A stretch of DNA of 64,000 nt from Thermococcus sp. 2319x1 (GCF_001484685.1 NZ_CP012200.1:800321-864320), one strand, 5' to 3'; shown: positions 1 to 10,714, counted from the first letter of the stretch. A program made the numbers and translations. The notes: generated by a model from the sequence alone, not told the origin.

Positions 1-19
1 CATCCAGAGGTGAGAGGAT

Positions 20-619
20 ATGGAAAAGAAAACCGGAACAACTACCGTTGGAATTAAATTGAAAGATGGAGTAGTATTGGCAGCGGACACTCAAGCTTCT
101 CTCGACCACATGGTGGAGACCCTCAACATAAAGAAAATTCTACCCATAACCGATAAGATAGCAATAACAACCGCGGGAAGCGTTGGAGATTTGCAGGCTT
201 TGGCGAGGATGCTCGAAGCTGAGGCGAGATACTACCAATTCACCTGGGGAAAACCAATGACGGCAAAGGCAATGGCAAATCTCCTCAGCAACATACTCAA
301 CGAGAGCAGATGGTTCCCCTACATGGTGCAGATAATAATAGGTGGCTACGTTGAAGAGCCAACACTTGCAAGCCTCGATCCTTTGGGAGGGCTTATCTTT
401 GATAACTACACTGCAACAGGCTCTGGGAGTCCCTTTGCAATAGCGATCCTTGAAGACGGGTACAAGGAGGATATGACAATCGAAGAGGCAAGGGAATTGG
501 CCATAAGGGCAGTCAGGACAGCAGGTAAGAGGGATGTTTACACGGGAGAGAGGAAGATTCAGGTGGTTACAATAACCAAAGATGGTATGAAGGAGGAATT
601 CGTCGAGTTTAAGGAGTGA
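20..619 (+). CDS. psmB: Proteasome beta subunit
   Basis: Catalytic beta subunit of the archaeal 20S proteasome (199 aa), an N-terminal nucleophile threonine protease that forms the inner rings of the cytoplasmic degradation chamber. A very short propeptide ending in Gly6 precedes the TTTVG sequence, so Thr7 should become the mature catalytic Thr1. Counting from there, Asp17 (in AADTQAS) and Lys33 (in NIKK) fall at the conserved catalytic positions. A strong GAGGTGAGAGG ribosome binding site lies directly upstream. The stop is followed after 22 bases by the next gene on the same strand, so the two may be cotranscribed. The family assignment is secure; Thermococcales can carry two beta subunits, and which paralog this is cannot be decided here. 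Confidence 0.96.
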   Translation: MEKKTGTTTVGIKLKDGVVLAADTQASLDHMVETLNIKKILPITDKIAITTAGSVGDLQALARMLEAEARYYQFTWGKPMTAKAMANLLSNILNESRWFPYMVQIIIGGYVEEPTLASLDPLGGLIFDNYTATGSGSPFAIAILEDGYKEDMTIEEARELAIRAVRTAGKRDVYTGERKIQVVTITKDGMKEEFVEFKE

Positions 620-641
620 TTTTTGCATTTCTGGTGGTTAA

Positions 642-1733
642 ATGAGGAACAAATCTCTCCTTGCCCTTTTTCTCGTAGGTATTTTCTTTATTGCATTCTT
701 GTATCACACCTACTCCTCTCCAAGCGAAGATGCCCAGCAAGTGCTTCAAATAGCCTCCAACATATCGAAAGAAGTAGAAGAAACAAGGGGGCTTGGTTTT
801 AAGGAGAGTCCCAAGATAGTTGTCCTTACTAAGGAAGAAGCCCTTAAAAGATGGGGTCCGGGCAGAGAGGATTACCAAGAAATCAGAAAATGGGAGCTAA
901 TATACAAAATGACCCTTCTTGTTCCGCTTGACTATAACCTTACAAAAACAAGAGAAAAGGAAACTGCCTCATGGATAGCAGTTACCTCCGGGAATAAAGT
1001 CTACATAATCTCGGAAAACTTTTTTAAAACAGGGGATACCTCCAAGAGAGTTCTGGCTCATGAATTTACCCACGTAATACAAAAGCAGCACTTCGACCCA
1101 AAGTATCCAGAGACACTTGACGGTAGCCTTGCCATTAAAGCCCTAATTGAAGGCGATGCAGACCTAACTGCTGACCTTTATTGCAGGAAGCACGGTATCA
1201 GAATAGAGAAAATAACTTCGCTGTACCTCAAAGATCCCCCAATGAACTTTGGGTACTTTCCCTATGTTTTTGGTGACAAATTCGTCGAATACCTTTACCA
1301 AAAAGGAGGTTGGGAGCTTGTCAATGAAGCCCACACCAATCCACCACAAACAACCCAGCAGATAATGCATCCAGAGATTTATTTAGCCAAAGTTCTTCCC
1401 CAAGAGGTGGAGATAAGCTTGGACAGAGGTTACAGGATAATTCACGAAGATCGACTCGGGGAGTTCTATTTCTATCTCCTTCTTGTGACGAATGGCGTAG
1501 ACCAAGAAGAGGCCTTAAAAATCTCTATGGCATGGCGGGGAGATAAAGTAATCCTAGCGGAAAACTCCACGCACTATATACTAATGTGGAAGAGCCTTTG
1601 GAAAGACGATAGAGCTCTTCAGGAAATCCAAAACCTTCTCACTAAAAAGGCCAACAAATCAACCAAATTGGAGGCCCAAGTAACGGTTAGTGGAAACGAG
1701 CTCATGCTTAAAACGGCACTCCCAAAACAATAG
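642..1733 (+). CDS. Membrane-anchored HExxH putative metalloprotease
   Basis: A 363-residue protein that I recognise only by motif. Residues 5-21 are a hydrophobic segment after a basic start, either a signal peptide or an N-terminal anchor, so the bulk is predicted outside the cell. HEFTH at 140-144 is a zincin-type zinc site, and EGDAD at 170-174 could supply the third ligand, as in gluzincin-like peptidases. The remainder is mostly alpha-helical in character with no second membrane span. It begins 22 bases after psmB on the same strand. The proteolytic role is inferred from the motif only; no substrate is suggested by the sequence. Confidence 0.75.
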   Translation: MRNKSLLALFLVGIFFIAFLYHTYSSPSEDAQQVLQIASNISKEVEETRGLGFKESPKIVVLTKEEALKRWGPGREDYQEIRKWELIYKMTLLVPLDYNLTKTREKETASWIAVTSGNKVYIISENFFKTGDTSKRVLAHEFTHVIQKQHFDPKYPETLDGSLAIKALIEGDADLTADLYCRKHGIRIEKITSLYLKDPPMNFGYFPYVFGDKFVEYLYQKGGWELVNEAHTNPPQTTQQIMHPEIYLAKVLPQEVEISLDRGYRIIHEDRLGEFYFYLLLVTNGVDQEEALKISMAWRGDKVILAENSTHYILMWKSLWKDDRALQEIQNLLTKKANKSTKLEAQVTVSGNELMLKTALPKQ

Positions 1734-1902
1734 GTGTTCTCTTATGTCCAGTTTTGTAGTACTATTATCGAAACTTCTTTTTAACTAACGAGGGCAGAAT
1801 GAAGATTTTTGGACGAAATATTTCATTAGGCAACAAAAATAGTTATAAATGCCAAAATTCAAACACCATTTGCCCAAATCAAAATATTTTGAGGTGATAG
1901 AA

Positions 1903-3246
1903 ATGGCCGAAAAGAAAAGAAAGAGGGTCGTAATTCTTGGTGCGGCAGGGAGGGATTTCCACAACTTCAACATCTTCTTCAGGGACAATCCCGAATATGA
2001 AGTGGTAGCTTTTACAGCCACCCAGATTCCGGACATCGAGGGTAGAATTTATCCCCCAGAGCTCGCTGGTGAGCTTTATCCAAAGGGAATCCCAATATGG
2101 AGCGAGGACAATCTTGAGAAGATAATCAAAGAACACGACATTGACATCGTTGTTTTCGCATACTCAGATGTTTCCCATGAACACGTTATGCACCTTGCCT
2201 CAAGGGCACATGCAGCCGGCGCTGACTTCTGGCTCCTTGGACCAAAGAGCACAATGATAAAGAGCACCAAGCCAGTTGTAGCGGTTACAGCCGTTAGAAC
2301 GGGTTGTGGAAAGAGCCAAACATCAAGGAAAGTTGCCCAGCTCCTTCAGGAGATGGGCTACAAAGTAGTGGCAATAAGACACCCGATGCCCTACGGTGAC
2401 TTGAGAAAGCAGGTTGTGCAGAGGTTTGCAACCTTTGAGGATCTCGATAAGTACGAGTGCACCATCGAAGAAAGAGAAGAGTACGAGCCCTACATAGAGA
2501 GGGGCATGGTGGTTTATGCGGGCGTTGACTACGAGAAGATTCTGAGGGAGGCCGAGAAGGAAGCCGACATCATCCTCTGGGACGGAGGAAACAACGACTT
2601 CCCGTTCTATGTTCCGGACCTCTGGATAGTAGTTACCGACCCGCACAGGCCCGGGCATGAGCTCAAGTACCACCCCGGTGAGACCAACTTCCGCGCAGCT
2701 GACGTCATAATCATCAACAAGATAGACACTGCCAACAGGGAGGACGTTCAAAAAGTGAGGGAGAACATAGAAAAGGTTAATCCAAACGCCATTGTAATCG
2801 AAGCCGCTTCCCCGATATTCGTTGACAAACCAGAGCTCATTAAGGGCAAGAGAGTTCTCGTGGTTGAGGACGGCCCAACACTAACGCACGGTGGAATGAG
2901 ATACGGAGCAGGTTATGTGGCGGCCAAGAAGTTCGGCGCCAAGGAGATCATCGACCCAAGACCCTACGCCGTTGGCTCAATAGTTGAAACATATAAGAAG
3001 TACCCACACCTTGACGTCATATTGCCGGCAATGGGCTACGGCAAGAAGCAGATCAAGGAGCTTGAGGAGACCATCAACAGGGCAGATGCAGATGTGGTTA
3101 TAATGGGCACCCCAGTTGACCTTAGAAGGTTCATGAACCTCAACAAGCCAGCTGTAAGAGTCAAGTACGAGCTTGAAGAGATAGGATATCCAAAACTCAA
3201 GGATGTCCTCAGGGAATTCGTAGAAAAGCACGTTAAGAAGGATTGA
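1903..3246 (+). CDS. Cyclic 2,3-diphosphoglycerate synthase-like P-loop enzyme
   Basis: A 447-residue soluble protein resembling archaeal cyclic 2,3-diphosphoglycerate synthetase, which uses ATP to close 2,3-bisphosphoglycerate into the cyclic thermoprotectant. The N-terminus has a Rossmann-like start (VVILGAAGR). A P-loop (RTGCGKS, around residues 132-138) lies in the middle, followed by NKID near 285, as in SIMIBI-class P-loop NTPases. I chose the ATG at 1903 because GAGGTGAT lies seven bases before it; an upstream in-frame ATG at 1849 has no such site and sits on a TATA-like ATAAAT stretch. Whether Thermococcus makes the cyclic compound is not shown, so the homolog could have another phosphate-closing reaction. 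Confidence 0.8.
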   Translation: MAEKKRKRVVILGAAGRDFHNFNIFFRDNPEYEVVAFTATQIPDIEGRIYPPELAGELYPKGIPIWSEDNLEKIIKEHDIDIVVFAYSDVSHEHVMHLASRAHAAGADFWLLGPKSTMIKSTKPVVAVTAVRTGCGKSQTSRKVAQLLQEMGYKVVAIRHPMPYGDLRKQVVQRFATFEDLDKYECTIEEREEYEPYIERGMVVYAGVDYEKILREAEKEADIILWDGGNNDFPFYVPDLWIVVTDPHRPGHELKYHPGETNFRAADVIIINKIDTANREDVQKVRENIEKVNPNAIVIEAASPIFVDKPELIKGKRVLVVEDGPTLTHGGMRYGAGYVAAKKFGAKEIIDPRPYAVGSIVETYKKYPHLDVILPAMGYGKKQIKELEETINRADADVVIMGTPVDLRRFMNLNKPAVRVKYELEEIGYPKLKDVLREFVEKHVKKD

Positions 3247-3377
3247 ATCCTTCCCTTTCTTTTATTCTGACTTTTAAATCGAGTTTGGTGTCACATTCTT
3301 CTGCTCTATGGATAATTTTGGCACCGGTGTTCGGTCTAATTGGGGCGGCTGCATACTATATTGTGGGGGAAGGGAGG

Positions 3378-5309
3378 TTAGGTCCCTTCAACTTTGATTT
3401 TTTCTCCCCTGTAAAAATCTATAAGGTGTCTCTTCATTGATGTTAAGGTTACGGGCTTTAGCGTTTCCCTCATCCAATCTGGGAGGTCCCTTTGAACAGA
3501 CTTCCAGAGCAAGCGGTAGTCCAAGACTATTATCGCTCCCTTTTCTTCTTCACTTCTGTGCACTCTTCCAGCGGCCTGAACGAGCTTTCTATGAGCCGGC
3601 AAAATGTATCCATAGTACCTACCCTTTCCGGGGAATTTGTTTTCGAAGTACCTTATCTGGGCTTGAACCCTCGGTGTTGGCCTCGCATAGGGGATGCCCA
3701 CTAAAACAACGCCGTTCATCTCATCTCCGCTGTAATCCTGCCCTTCACTGTTCCTTCCCCCCATCACACCAAGCAAAACAGCACCATCCTTTTTTGCTTC
3801 CTCCTTAAATGCCATTACCAAAAGGTCGTTCTCTTTTGAGGAGGCCCCTTTCTTCTCAATGAACACCTTTTTTCCGGTCTCTTCTCTTATTCGTACATCA
3901 ACATTGACAGATAAAAGACCTTCGAGGACTTCATAAGAGGCCGTGAAAACGCCAACGTTTTTTGGGATTAGCCTTACTGCTTCGACAACATATCCGGCAA
4001 GCTTCTTGTAAAGTTCAAGGCTTCTTTCGTCCCCCCTTGTGGAGACATCCCTCGCAACTAAAACAAGGGCATTTTCCCTCTTAACCATCCGGGGGAATTT
4101 TTTAAGCCTGCCCTCTACTCCCATTATGTCCGCAAAAGCCTCTAAAGGAGTCAGCGTTCCGGACATGAAGATTGCCGATTGCACATTCTTGATAAAACTC
4201 AGAGCTTTTGAAGGATCCAACGCCACAAGCTCAAGAGAGAAGCCTTTATCTCTGCTCATCAAAAAGAGGTAGTCCTCCTTCCCGATAAGGGCAAACCAAA
4301 GGAGCAAAAACTCCCCCACCCTTCCAACATAGCTCCTCGGAGGAAGATTTCTCTCAATCTTGTCTTCTCTTATCGCATCCCCAGCCTTTACCATCTGATC
4401 GAGAATTCTAATAAGCTGCCTCTCGTTAATCCCCAGAACGTCAAAAACGTGGTAAAAGATACTCTCGGGCAGTATGGGAACTTCCTCAATCTTCATGTCC
4501 TTTAATTTTTCCTGATAGAGATTCTCCAGACCCTTTAAAAAGATGCTCAAAAAATTGGCAATCTCGTGTTCCTTGTATTCATCGGCCTCCTTTATTGCCC
4601 TGTTGATGCTATGGATGCTTATTTTATCGCTTAGGGCATTTATTGCCTGATCCGGTAGATTATGTGCTTCATCAAAGATCACTATCAAATCAGAGTAGTC
4701 AAAATCAAAATAGCTCATAAAGTTCTCTCTGATAGCTGGATTTATCATGTACAGATAGCTCGCCACTATCACGTCAGAATTAAGTGCAACCTTCCGGGTA
4801 AGCTCGTAAGGACAGAAGTCAAACATTTTAGAATAGGTGAGCACTGTTATGGGCTCCGCAGGCGTTTGGATGAAGTACTGGACAAGCTCTTCAAATTCCT
4901 CCTTCTTTTTCTTTAAGTTTTCAAAAAACTCGCATTTGCCAAGCTTTTTGAGATTCTTGCAGACTATCATCGCGTTGTATGCATCAGGGGCAAAGTCTTG
5001 AATATACTGGTGAAGGCAAAGTTCTTTTCTGCTCCTGAACTCAACCCCGCTTACATGGATTTTCTTGCTTATGGCTTTGAGCTCTTCTATAACTCTGTCC
5101 ATCTGCTTATGCGTTCTTGCGAGGTAGATTATCTTGTATCCCATCTCCTTGGCATAGGGCAAAGTTCCGGCCAACACACTTACGGTTTTTCCAAAGCCAG
5201 TTGGAGCCTCAATGATGATGTTTTCACCATTTCTCACTGCATTATCCACTAGCTTGATGAACTCTTCTTGGTTTGGCCTTAAAGAGTTGTAAGGGAAGTA
5301 TTCGCTCAT
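3378..5309 (-). CDS. XPD/Rad3-family Fe-S DNA helicase
   Basis: Superfamily 2 helicase of the XPD/Rad3 type (643 aa), a 5'-3' DNA helicase linked to repair. Walker A is APTGFGKT (35-42) and the DEAH box is at 213-216. Four cysteines at 98, 117, 126 and 166 are placed as expected for the 4Fe-4S cluster domain inserted in helicase domain 1. The C-terminal part has a GRNSEGQDYSG region and QAAGRVHR, matching motifs V and VI. Transcription runs opposite to its upstream neighbour, and its 3' end faces the preceding gene. The Shine-Dalgarno sequence is weak (GATGAG), but MSEYFPY matches the usual N-terminus shape. Confidence 0.93.
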   Translation of the reverse strand: MSEYFPYNSLRPNQEEFIKLVDNAVRNGENIIIEAPTGFGKTVSVLAGTLPYAKEMGYKIIYLARTHKQMDRVIEELKAISKKIHVSGVEFRSRKELCLHQYIQDFAPDAYNAMIVCKNLKKLGKCEFFENLKKKKEEFEELVQYFIQTPAEPITVLTYSKMFDFCPYELTRKVALNSDVIVASYLYMINPAIRENFMSYFDFDYSDLIVIFDEAHNLPDQAINALSDKISIHSINRAIKEADEYKEHEIANFLSIFLKGLENLYQEKLKDMKIEEVPILPESIFYHVFDVLGINERQLIRILDQMVKAGDAIREDKIERNLPPRSYVGRVGEFLLLWFALIGKEDYLFLMSRDKGFSLELVALDPSKALSFIKNVQSAIFMSGTLTPLEAFADIMGVEGRLKKFPRMVKRENALVLVARDVSTRGDERSLELYKKLAGYVVEAVRLIPKNVGVFTASYEVLEGLLSVNVDVRIREETGKKVFIEKKGASSKENDLLVMAFKEEAKKDGAVLLGVMGGRNSEGQDYSGDEMNGVVLVGIPYARPTPRVQAQIRYFENKFPGKGRYYGYILPAHRKLVQAAGRVHRSEEEKGAIIVLDYRLLWKSVQRDLPDWMRETLKPVTLTSMKRHLIDFYRGEKIKVEGT

Positions 5310-5376
5310 CTCAACTCATCAAAAAGGTTATTAATGAAGGTTTTTAACTTTTCCCAAAGTGAAGAGAGGGAGTAAA

Positions 5377-5643
5377 ATGGAGGAATACCAAAAAAAGCTG
5401 ATAGAGGCTGGAATTGAGGGAGCTATAATCACGGTTTTAGCGTACTTTTTCTACTACCAGAACTATCTTCTCTATAAGTGGCATCGCGGTCTTCCGTTGC
5501 CGTCAAAAATTCCCTTCGTAATAGCTGGAATTCTCACGGGAGCGGCTTATCTCATTTACAAACTCTACAGAATCTATCCTTTGATGCAAAAGGAGAAAAT
5601 AGCAAATGTGATAAGAGAAGAAGAAAACTTAGAAACCATTTAA
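5377..5643 (+). CDS. Small membrane protein, unknown function
   Basis: An 88-residue protein with two hydrophobic segments (about residues 11-29 and 43-60) joined by a basic, aromatic loop, and a charged C-terminal tail. The ATG at 5377 follows GAGAGGGAG, so I prefer it over the in-frame GTG at 5359, which lacks a binding site. It starts about 67 bases from the divergently transcribed XPD helicase, and its stop abuts the stop of the M42 peptidase gene tail to tail. I do not recognise a family, and no catalytic motif is visible. Confidence 0.72.
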   Translation: MEEYQKKLIEAGIEGAIITVLAYFFYYQNYLLYKWHRGLPLPSKIPFVIAGILTGAAYLIYKLYRIYPLMQKEKIANVIREEENLETI

Positions 5644-6717
<1,074 letters not shown>

Positions 6718-6774
6718 TTAATGTAGGACGGGTAATATTTAAGGTTTTAGGTCAATAATCCACTGGGGAGCGCC

Positions 6775-7467
6775 GTGTTGCTAAAACTTCCGATAATCGA
6801 GTGCACGTTTATAAGAAGACTGAACAGATTTGTGGGAATAGTGGGGGTTAACGGGGAACTCAAAAAGGCGTTGATAACGAATACCGGAAGATTGGAAGAG
6901 TTCATGGTTAAAGAAAAGAAAGCATTTTGCATTCCCAAACAGGGAGGAAAAACAGAGTTTGTTCTTGTTGGATTCCTTGAAAAAGATGGGAAGGGTGCAA
7001 TTATAGACACAAGAACTCAGGCAAGAGCCTTTGAAAGGGCTGTTGAGCTGGGACTGATCAGGTGGCTTAAAGGATGTAGAATCAAAAGGAGGGAGGTTAG
7101 AATCGGCAACTCTCGACTTGACTACCTCTTGGAATGCGACGGTAAAGAGATTTGGGTGGAAATGAAAAGTGCCGTTTTGAGAGAGGGAGACTACGCAATG
7201 TATCCTGACTGTCCGAGTTTAAGGGGGCAGAGGCATATAAAAGAGCTGATACGCTTGAGGGAAAACGGCAAAAGGGCAATGATAATCTTCATAGGCGCTC
7301 TGCCGGGAGTTAAGAGGTTCAAGCCCTACACCAAAGGCGACCCAAAAATTGCCGAGCTGTTAAAAGAGGCAAAGAAAAAGGGAGTGGAGATTAGGGGAAT
7401 ATCGATAAGCCTCCTTCCCAACGGGGAAGTAATTCTAGAAAACGAGGATCTCATAATTGAGGTATAG
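6775..7467 (+). CDS. sfsA: SfsA homolog (DNA-binding/nuclease-like)
   Basis: A 230-residue member of the SfsA family, described in Escherichia coli as a sugar fermentation stimulation protein. It has an N-terminal OB-like region with NTGRLEEF and a restriction endonuclease-like core, in which E-x-K (WVEMKSA) and the following YPDCPSLRGQRH block are the family hallmarks. Start is GTG at 6775 following GGGGAG. It is first in a same-strand run with the Toprim protein and xerA, which may hint at a nucleic-acid role, but the function is unknown across archaea. Confidence 0.88.
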   Translation: MLLKLPIIECTFIRRLNRFVGIVGVNGELKKALITNTGRLEEFMVKEKKAFCIPKQGGKTEFVLVGFLEKDGKGAIIDTRTQARAFERAVELGLIRWLKGCRIKRREVRIGNSRLDYLLECDGKEIWVEMKSAVLREGDYAMYPDCPSLRGQRHIKELIRLRENGKRAMIIFIGALPGVKRFKPYTKGDPKIAELLKEAKKKGVEIRGISISLLPNGEVILENEDLIIEV

Positions 7468-7503
7468 CCCAAAGGCTTTTATAACGCTTACCCTATAAAA
7501 GCT

Positions 7504-7518
7504 CGGGGTAACACCCCG
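7504..7518 (+). other. Perfect GC hairpin in the leader of the Toprim gene
   Basis: CGGGGT (7504-7509) and ACCCCG (7513-7518) form a perfect 6-bp stem with an AAC loop, ending two bases before the GGAGGTG ribosome binding site of the downstream gene. A TATA-like element (CTTTTATAA, about 7476) would place the transcript start near the hairpin. It could be a leader structure near the translation start or an operator dyad; the sequence alone does not decide. Confidence 0.4.
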
Positions 7519-7532
7519 CGGAGGTGCTGGGA

Positions 7533-8378
7533 ATGACTATTGTTGATGTTAGGATTTTGGTGGAAGGAGCAAGTGATGTAGAAGTTGTAAGTAAGGCCCT
7601 TCAAGGGTTGGCTCTCGGTAGTGAATACAACATAACTATTTCCGCAATAATCCCAACGACGAATCTGGAGATAGCCAAAAGTGCCGCAGCGGGGGCGGAT
7701 TTATTGATAATAGCCACCGATGCGGACAGAGTTGGACGAGAATTGGCAGAGAGAATGTTTAGAGAGCTTGGCGAGCTCGTTGGGCATGTGGAGAGAATGA
7801 AAATACCCCTGGGGCATGATTTGGAACATATAGATGTCGAGCTTGTGAGAAAGGAAATCAAGAACACGCTCGTAAGGGCAGGCCTAAAGAGTCTCCAGAT
7901 TTTGCCGGAATACATGGCATTGAGAAACCAGCTGCTCGACCTAAAAGGAAAATATGAAATGCTCATGCAGGAAAACGAGAAGCTCAAAAGTGACTACCAA
8001 GAACTCGAGGGCAATTATAGAAAATTACTGGAGGAATACAGCAAGCTGGTTGAGGAGAACAACAAACTGAAAGAGTCCTTGAAGAAAAGAGCCAATGTTT
8101 TTAAGATAAGCGAGATATGGAAAGAGCTCTTTGGAGAGACAGAGCCTCCAGAGGAGAAATACATAGCAGAGGCAGTTGAGAAACTCAACCTCGGCGGAAA
8201 AATCATCGTTGGCCAAGGGTACATATATTCAGATGATGAAGACCTGGTAATCGAGCTGCTTAGAATAGTCCACTTAAGCCTCATCATAGCAAAGAGCAGA
8301 GAAGAAGAGAGAGCAGAAAAAGAGGAGAAAAAGGCAGAAAAATTAGAGGAGCGTATAGCTGAATTTGAGAGCTTTTAG
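7533..8378 (+). CDS. Toprim-domain protein with coiled coil
   Basis: A 281-residue protein whose first ~110 residues look like a Toprim fold: a conserved Glu in VEGASD near the N-terminus and DADRVGRE in the D-x-D position. A long heptad-rich stretch (about 130-190, rich in Glu, Lys and Leu) predicts a coiled coil, and a charged helical tail ends the protein. Toprim domains bind Mg for phosphoryl transfer on nucleic acids (primases, topoisomerases, OLD-type nucleases). Start ATG at 7533 follows GGAGGTG. The adjacent XerA recombinase makes a DNA-processing role plausible, but this is inference. Confidence 0.75.
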   Translation: MTIVDVRILVEGASDVEVVSKALQGLALGSEYNITISAIIPTTNLEIAKSAAAGADLLIIATDADRVGRELAERMFRELGELVGHVERMKIPLGHDLEHIDVELVRKEIKNTLVRAGLKSLQILPEYMALRNQLLDLKGKYEMLMQENEKLKSDYQELEGNYRKLLEEYSKLVEENNKLKESLKKRANVFKISEIWKELFGETEPPEEKYIAEAVEKLNLGGKIIVGQGYIYSDDEDLVIELLRIVHLSLIIAKSREEERAEKEEKKAEKLEERIAEFESF

Positions 8379-8407
8379 CCCTTTAAAACTCATTTTTTGT
8401 GGTTTGT

Positions 8408-9244
8408 ATGGACGTTATAGAGGAATTCAAAACGTATCTTGAACTCGAGGGGAAAAGTCCCCAGACTGTCAGAATGTACACCTACTATGTAGACCGATTC
8501 TTAAAAGAGACAAAAACCCCCAACTATCGCTCTGCACTTAGATTCCTGGCAAAGCTTAAACAAAGCGGATACTCAAACAAAAGCCTCAACCTTGTGGTTC
8601 AAGCGCTAAAGGCGTACTTTAGGTTTGAGGGATTGGAAGAAGAAGCGGAGCGGTTGAAATCCCCAAAAGTACCCCGGAGCTTGCCGAAGAGCCTAACAAG
8701 AGAAGACGTGAAGAAGCTCATAAAGGCCGTTCCACCCACAAGAAAGAGGGACAGGTTGATAATCCTGCTCCTTTATGGAACTGGATTAAGGGTAAGCGAA
8801 GTTTGTAACCTTAAAATAGAGGACGTGGATTTCAAACGGGGGATTTTAATCGTAAGAGGTGGCAAGGGGGCTAAAGATAGGATTGTACCTATCCCGGACT
8901 TCCTTTTAAAGGAAATCGAGGATTACCTAAAAACAAGGGAAGACGGGAGTGAATACCTCTTTGTTGAAATTAGGAGGGAAAAGAAGGATAAAATCTCTCC
9001 AAAGACAGTTTGGTACCTCCTCAAAAAGTATGGAAGCAAAGCGGGAGTGAAGGTGACTCCACACATGCTCCGCCACAGTTTTGCAACTCATATGCTGGAA
9101 AAAGGAGTGGACATAAGGGTTATCCAAGAAATCCTTGGCCATTCAAATCTCTCAACAACGCAGATATACACGAAAGTCACGGTAGAACACCTAAAGAAAG
9201 CGCAGGAAAAAGCAAAGCTCGTTGATGAAATAATGAAAGAGTAG
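8408..9244 (+). CDS. xerA: Tyrosine recombinase XerA
   Basis: A 278-residue site-specific recombinase of the archaeal XerA group, which resolves chromosome dimers at dif-like sites without a partner subunit. Residues 1-85 form the SAM-like core-binding domain. The catalytic set is visible: Arg128 in TGLRVSE, Lys153 in GGKGAKDR, His219-x-x-Arg222 in PHMLRHS, His245 in LGHSNL and nucleophile Tyr254 in TTQIYT. The ATG at 8408 is the likely start (GTG at 8399 is an alternative; neither has a strong ribosome site). It follows the Toprim gene by 29 bases on the same strand. No dif site was recognised in the window. Confidence 0.93.
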   Translation: MDVIEEFKTYLELEGKSPQTVRMYTYYVDRFLKETKTPNYRSALRFLAKLKQSGYSNKSLNLVVQALKAYFRFEGLEEEAERLKSPKVPRSLPKSLTREDVKKLIKAVPPTRKRDRLIILLLYGTGLRVSEVCNLKIEDVDFKRGILIVRGGKGAKDRIVPIPDFLLKEIEDYLKTREDGSEYLFVEIRREKKDKISPKTVWYLLKKYGSKAGVKVTPHMLRHSFATHMLEKGVDIRVIQEILGHSNLSTTQIYTKVTVEHLKKAQEKAKLVDEIMKE

Positions 9245-9247
9245 TCT

Positions 9248-10627
9248 CTACCCCTTTCTTCTCAAAAGGCTTAAATAGCTTGCAAAAGCTCCAGCGGATA
9301 TCGTGTCCCCTAACCCTACCGTGGATACGGGATTTTTGACAAGCCTTGTGGGGATAATAACTATCTTGTATTCCCTTGTCCTCATTTTGGCCTTTGCTTC
9401 TTCAAACCTCAGCTTTACGTATTCCCCTTTTTCGTTGAATGGAATGTTCAAGCCGGCCTTAACATCTTCCGGCCTTTTGATGTCTCCAAGAAATGCCCTT
9501 GTAGCTGCGAGGGTTGTTCCCATATCTAAGGACTTCATTAGCTCTTTCTCGGTGAGCGGATTGTCGTCGTGGGTGATGTACATCAGATAGTAAATCGTGT
9601 GCACCTGAAGAATTTCAAGATTTAATTCATCGAGGAGGATTTTGGCCCCTAAAACAGCATCCTCGATTCTATTGTACGTGAAAATTCTGTCGCTTAATTC
9701 TCTATATCCGAGAACACTCAATATATGCGCTATCTCCGCTTCGTCCATTCCCACACTGTCAACGAGGGGGAAGATGTTGTAGATTACCTTCTTCCTGAGC
9801 TCTCTATCTTGAATAGAGGCAAATTCCACGTGAATCTTTATGTCCTTTTTCTTCTTTAGCAGCTTTATGTCTTCTTTAGCCTTCCTTAGATAGTAATTGG
9901 CATCTTTCCCATCACTGTAATATCTTCTTAGCCCCTGATAGCCAGAGAGAATAGCCCCATCAACCATCTCTCCTATTTCCGGTAGATAAGGCTTAAGTTC
10001 CGGGGAAGTTTCAATTCTAGCAAAATCCTCGAATCTGCAGGCAACTATAAACCTTCCAGAATAGGGAACTTCAATAGTTTCATTCCCAAGTTTGAATTTT
10101 GTGCCCGCCCTAAACTCGAAAATTCTGTTGATTTTTACTGGATCATCCTCCCTGTAAGCTTCCAAGGGCTTCTTTAGGACAAGCCTTCCATTCTCAACAA
10201 CAGGATAAAGGAGGTTGTCCCTATTTACGAACATTTCAGCCTGTTTTCTTCCAAGAAGAGGGGAATATGCGATAACTTTATTAAAGTCCAGGTTGGCAAG
10301 AAGGTTCGCTATTACCCCCACCTGCCCCCCAATTCTCTCGAAATCATATTTAAATCGAGAATTGAACCACCTATCAGCTTCATAGCTTACCAAAGGTACG
10401 GCTTGGGGTTTTCCAGTCTTGAGGGCATGGATTAATCTCGCAACAAAGTCTAAAGGCTCGTTTATCTCTCTCGGATATTCATCTATTCTTTTCTTAATGT
10501 TCTCTGCCCCGAATTCCTTTATGAGGCTCTCTATGTGCTTTTCGTTCAAATATACTATTGCGTCAACGTTCACGTTGTAGGCCAGGTAGATGCCCATCTT
10601 CTGGAAGTCCTTGAGGAACTCCATCAT
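9248..10627 (-). CDS. pfkC: ADP-dependent phosphofructokinase
   Basis: A 459-residue kinase of the ribokinase-like ADP-dependent sugar kinase family. It phosphorylates fructose 6-phosphate with ADP in the modified Embden-Meyerhof pathway of Thermococcales. The N-terminal YNVNVDAIV, the REINEPLDFVARL block, GGQVGV, the HVEFAS and MDEAE motifs and the C-terminal NPVSTVGLGDTIS (with the catalytic Asp) follow the Pyrococcus furiosus enzyme closely as I remember it, which favours PFK over ADP-glucokinase. A GGTGAT site precedes the two tandem ATG codons at 10627 and 10624; either could be used. Confidence 0.92.
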   Translation of the reverse strand: MMEFLKDFQKMGIYLAYNVNVDAIVYLNEKHIESLIKEFGAENIKKRIDEYPREINEPLDFVARLIHALKTGKPQAVPLVSYEADRWFNSRFKYDFERIGGQVGVIANLLANLDFNKVIAYSPLLGRKQAEMFVNRDNLLYPVVENGRLVLKKPLEAYREDDPVKINRIFEFRAGTKFKLGNETIEVPYSGRFIVACRFEDFARIETSPELKPYLPEIGEMVDGAILSGYQGLRRYYSDGKDANYYLRKAKEDIKLLKKKKDIKIHVEFASIQDRELRKKVIYNIFPLVDSVGMDEAEIAHILSVLGYRELSDRIFTYNRIEDAVLGAKILLDELNLEILQVHTIYYLMYITHDDNPLTEKELMKSLDMGTTLAATRAFLGDIKRPEDVKAGLNIPFNEKGEYVKLRFEEAKAKMRTREYKIVIIPTRLVKNPVSTVGLGDTISAGAFASYLSLLRRKG

Positions 10628-10714
10628 GTTATCACCCTCAGTGAATACTTGGAGAAAAGTTTACAAAAGTGCTTAAAAATATTTTTGTGAAGATAAAGAA
10701 AATCGCCAAAAGAG

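Noticed and set aside
140-628. 162-codon open frame antisense to psmB
   Set aside because: Shadow of the proteasome gene; no ribosome site and no family-like sequence.
3437-3808. Open frame on the plus strand over the 3' end of the XPD helicase
   Set aside because: Antisense to a clearly coding gene with conserved helicase motifs; composition Ser/Pro-rich and unlike Thermococcus proteins.
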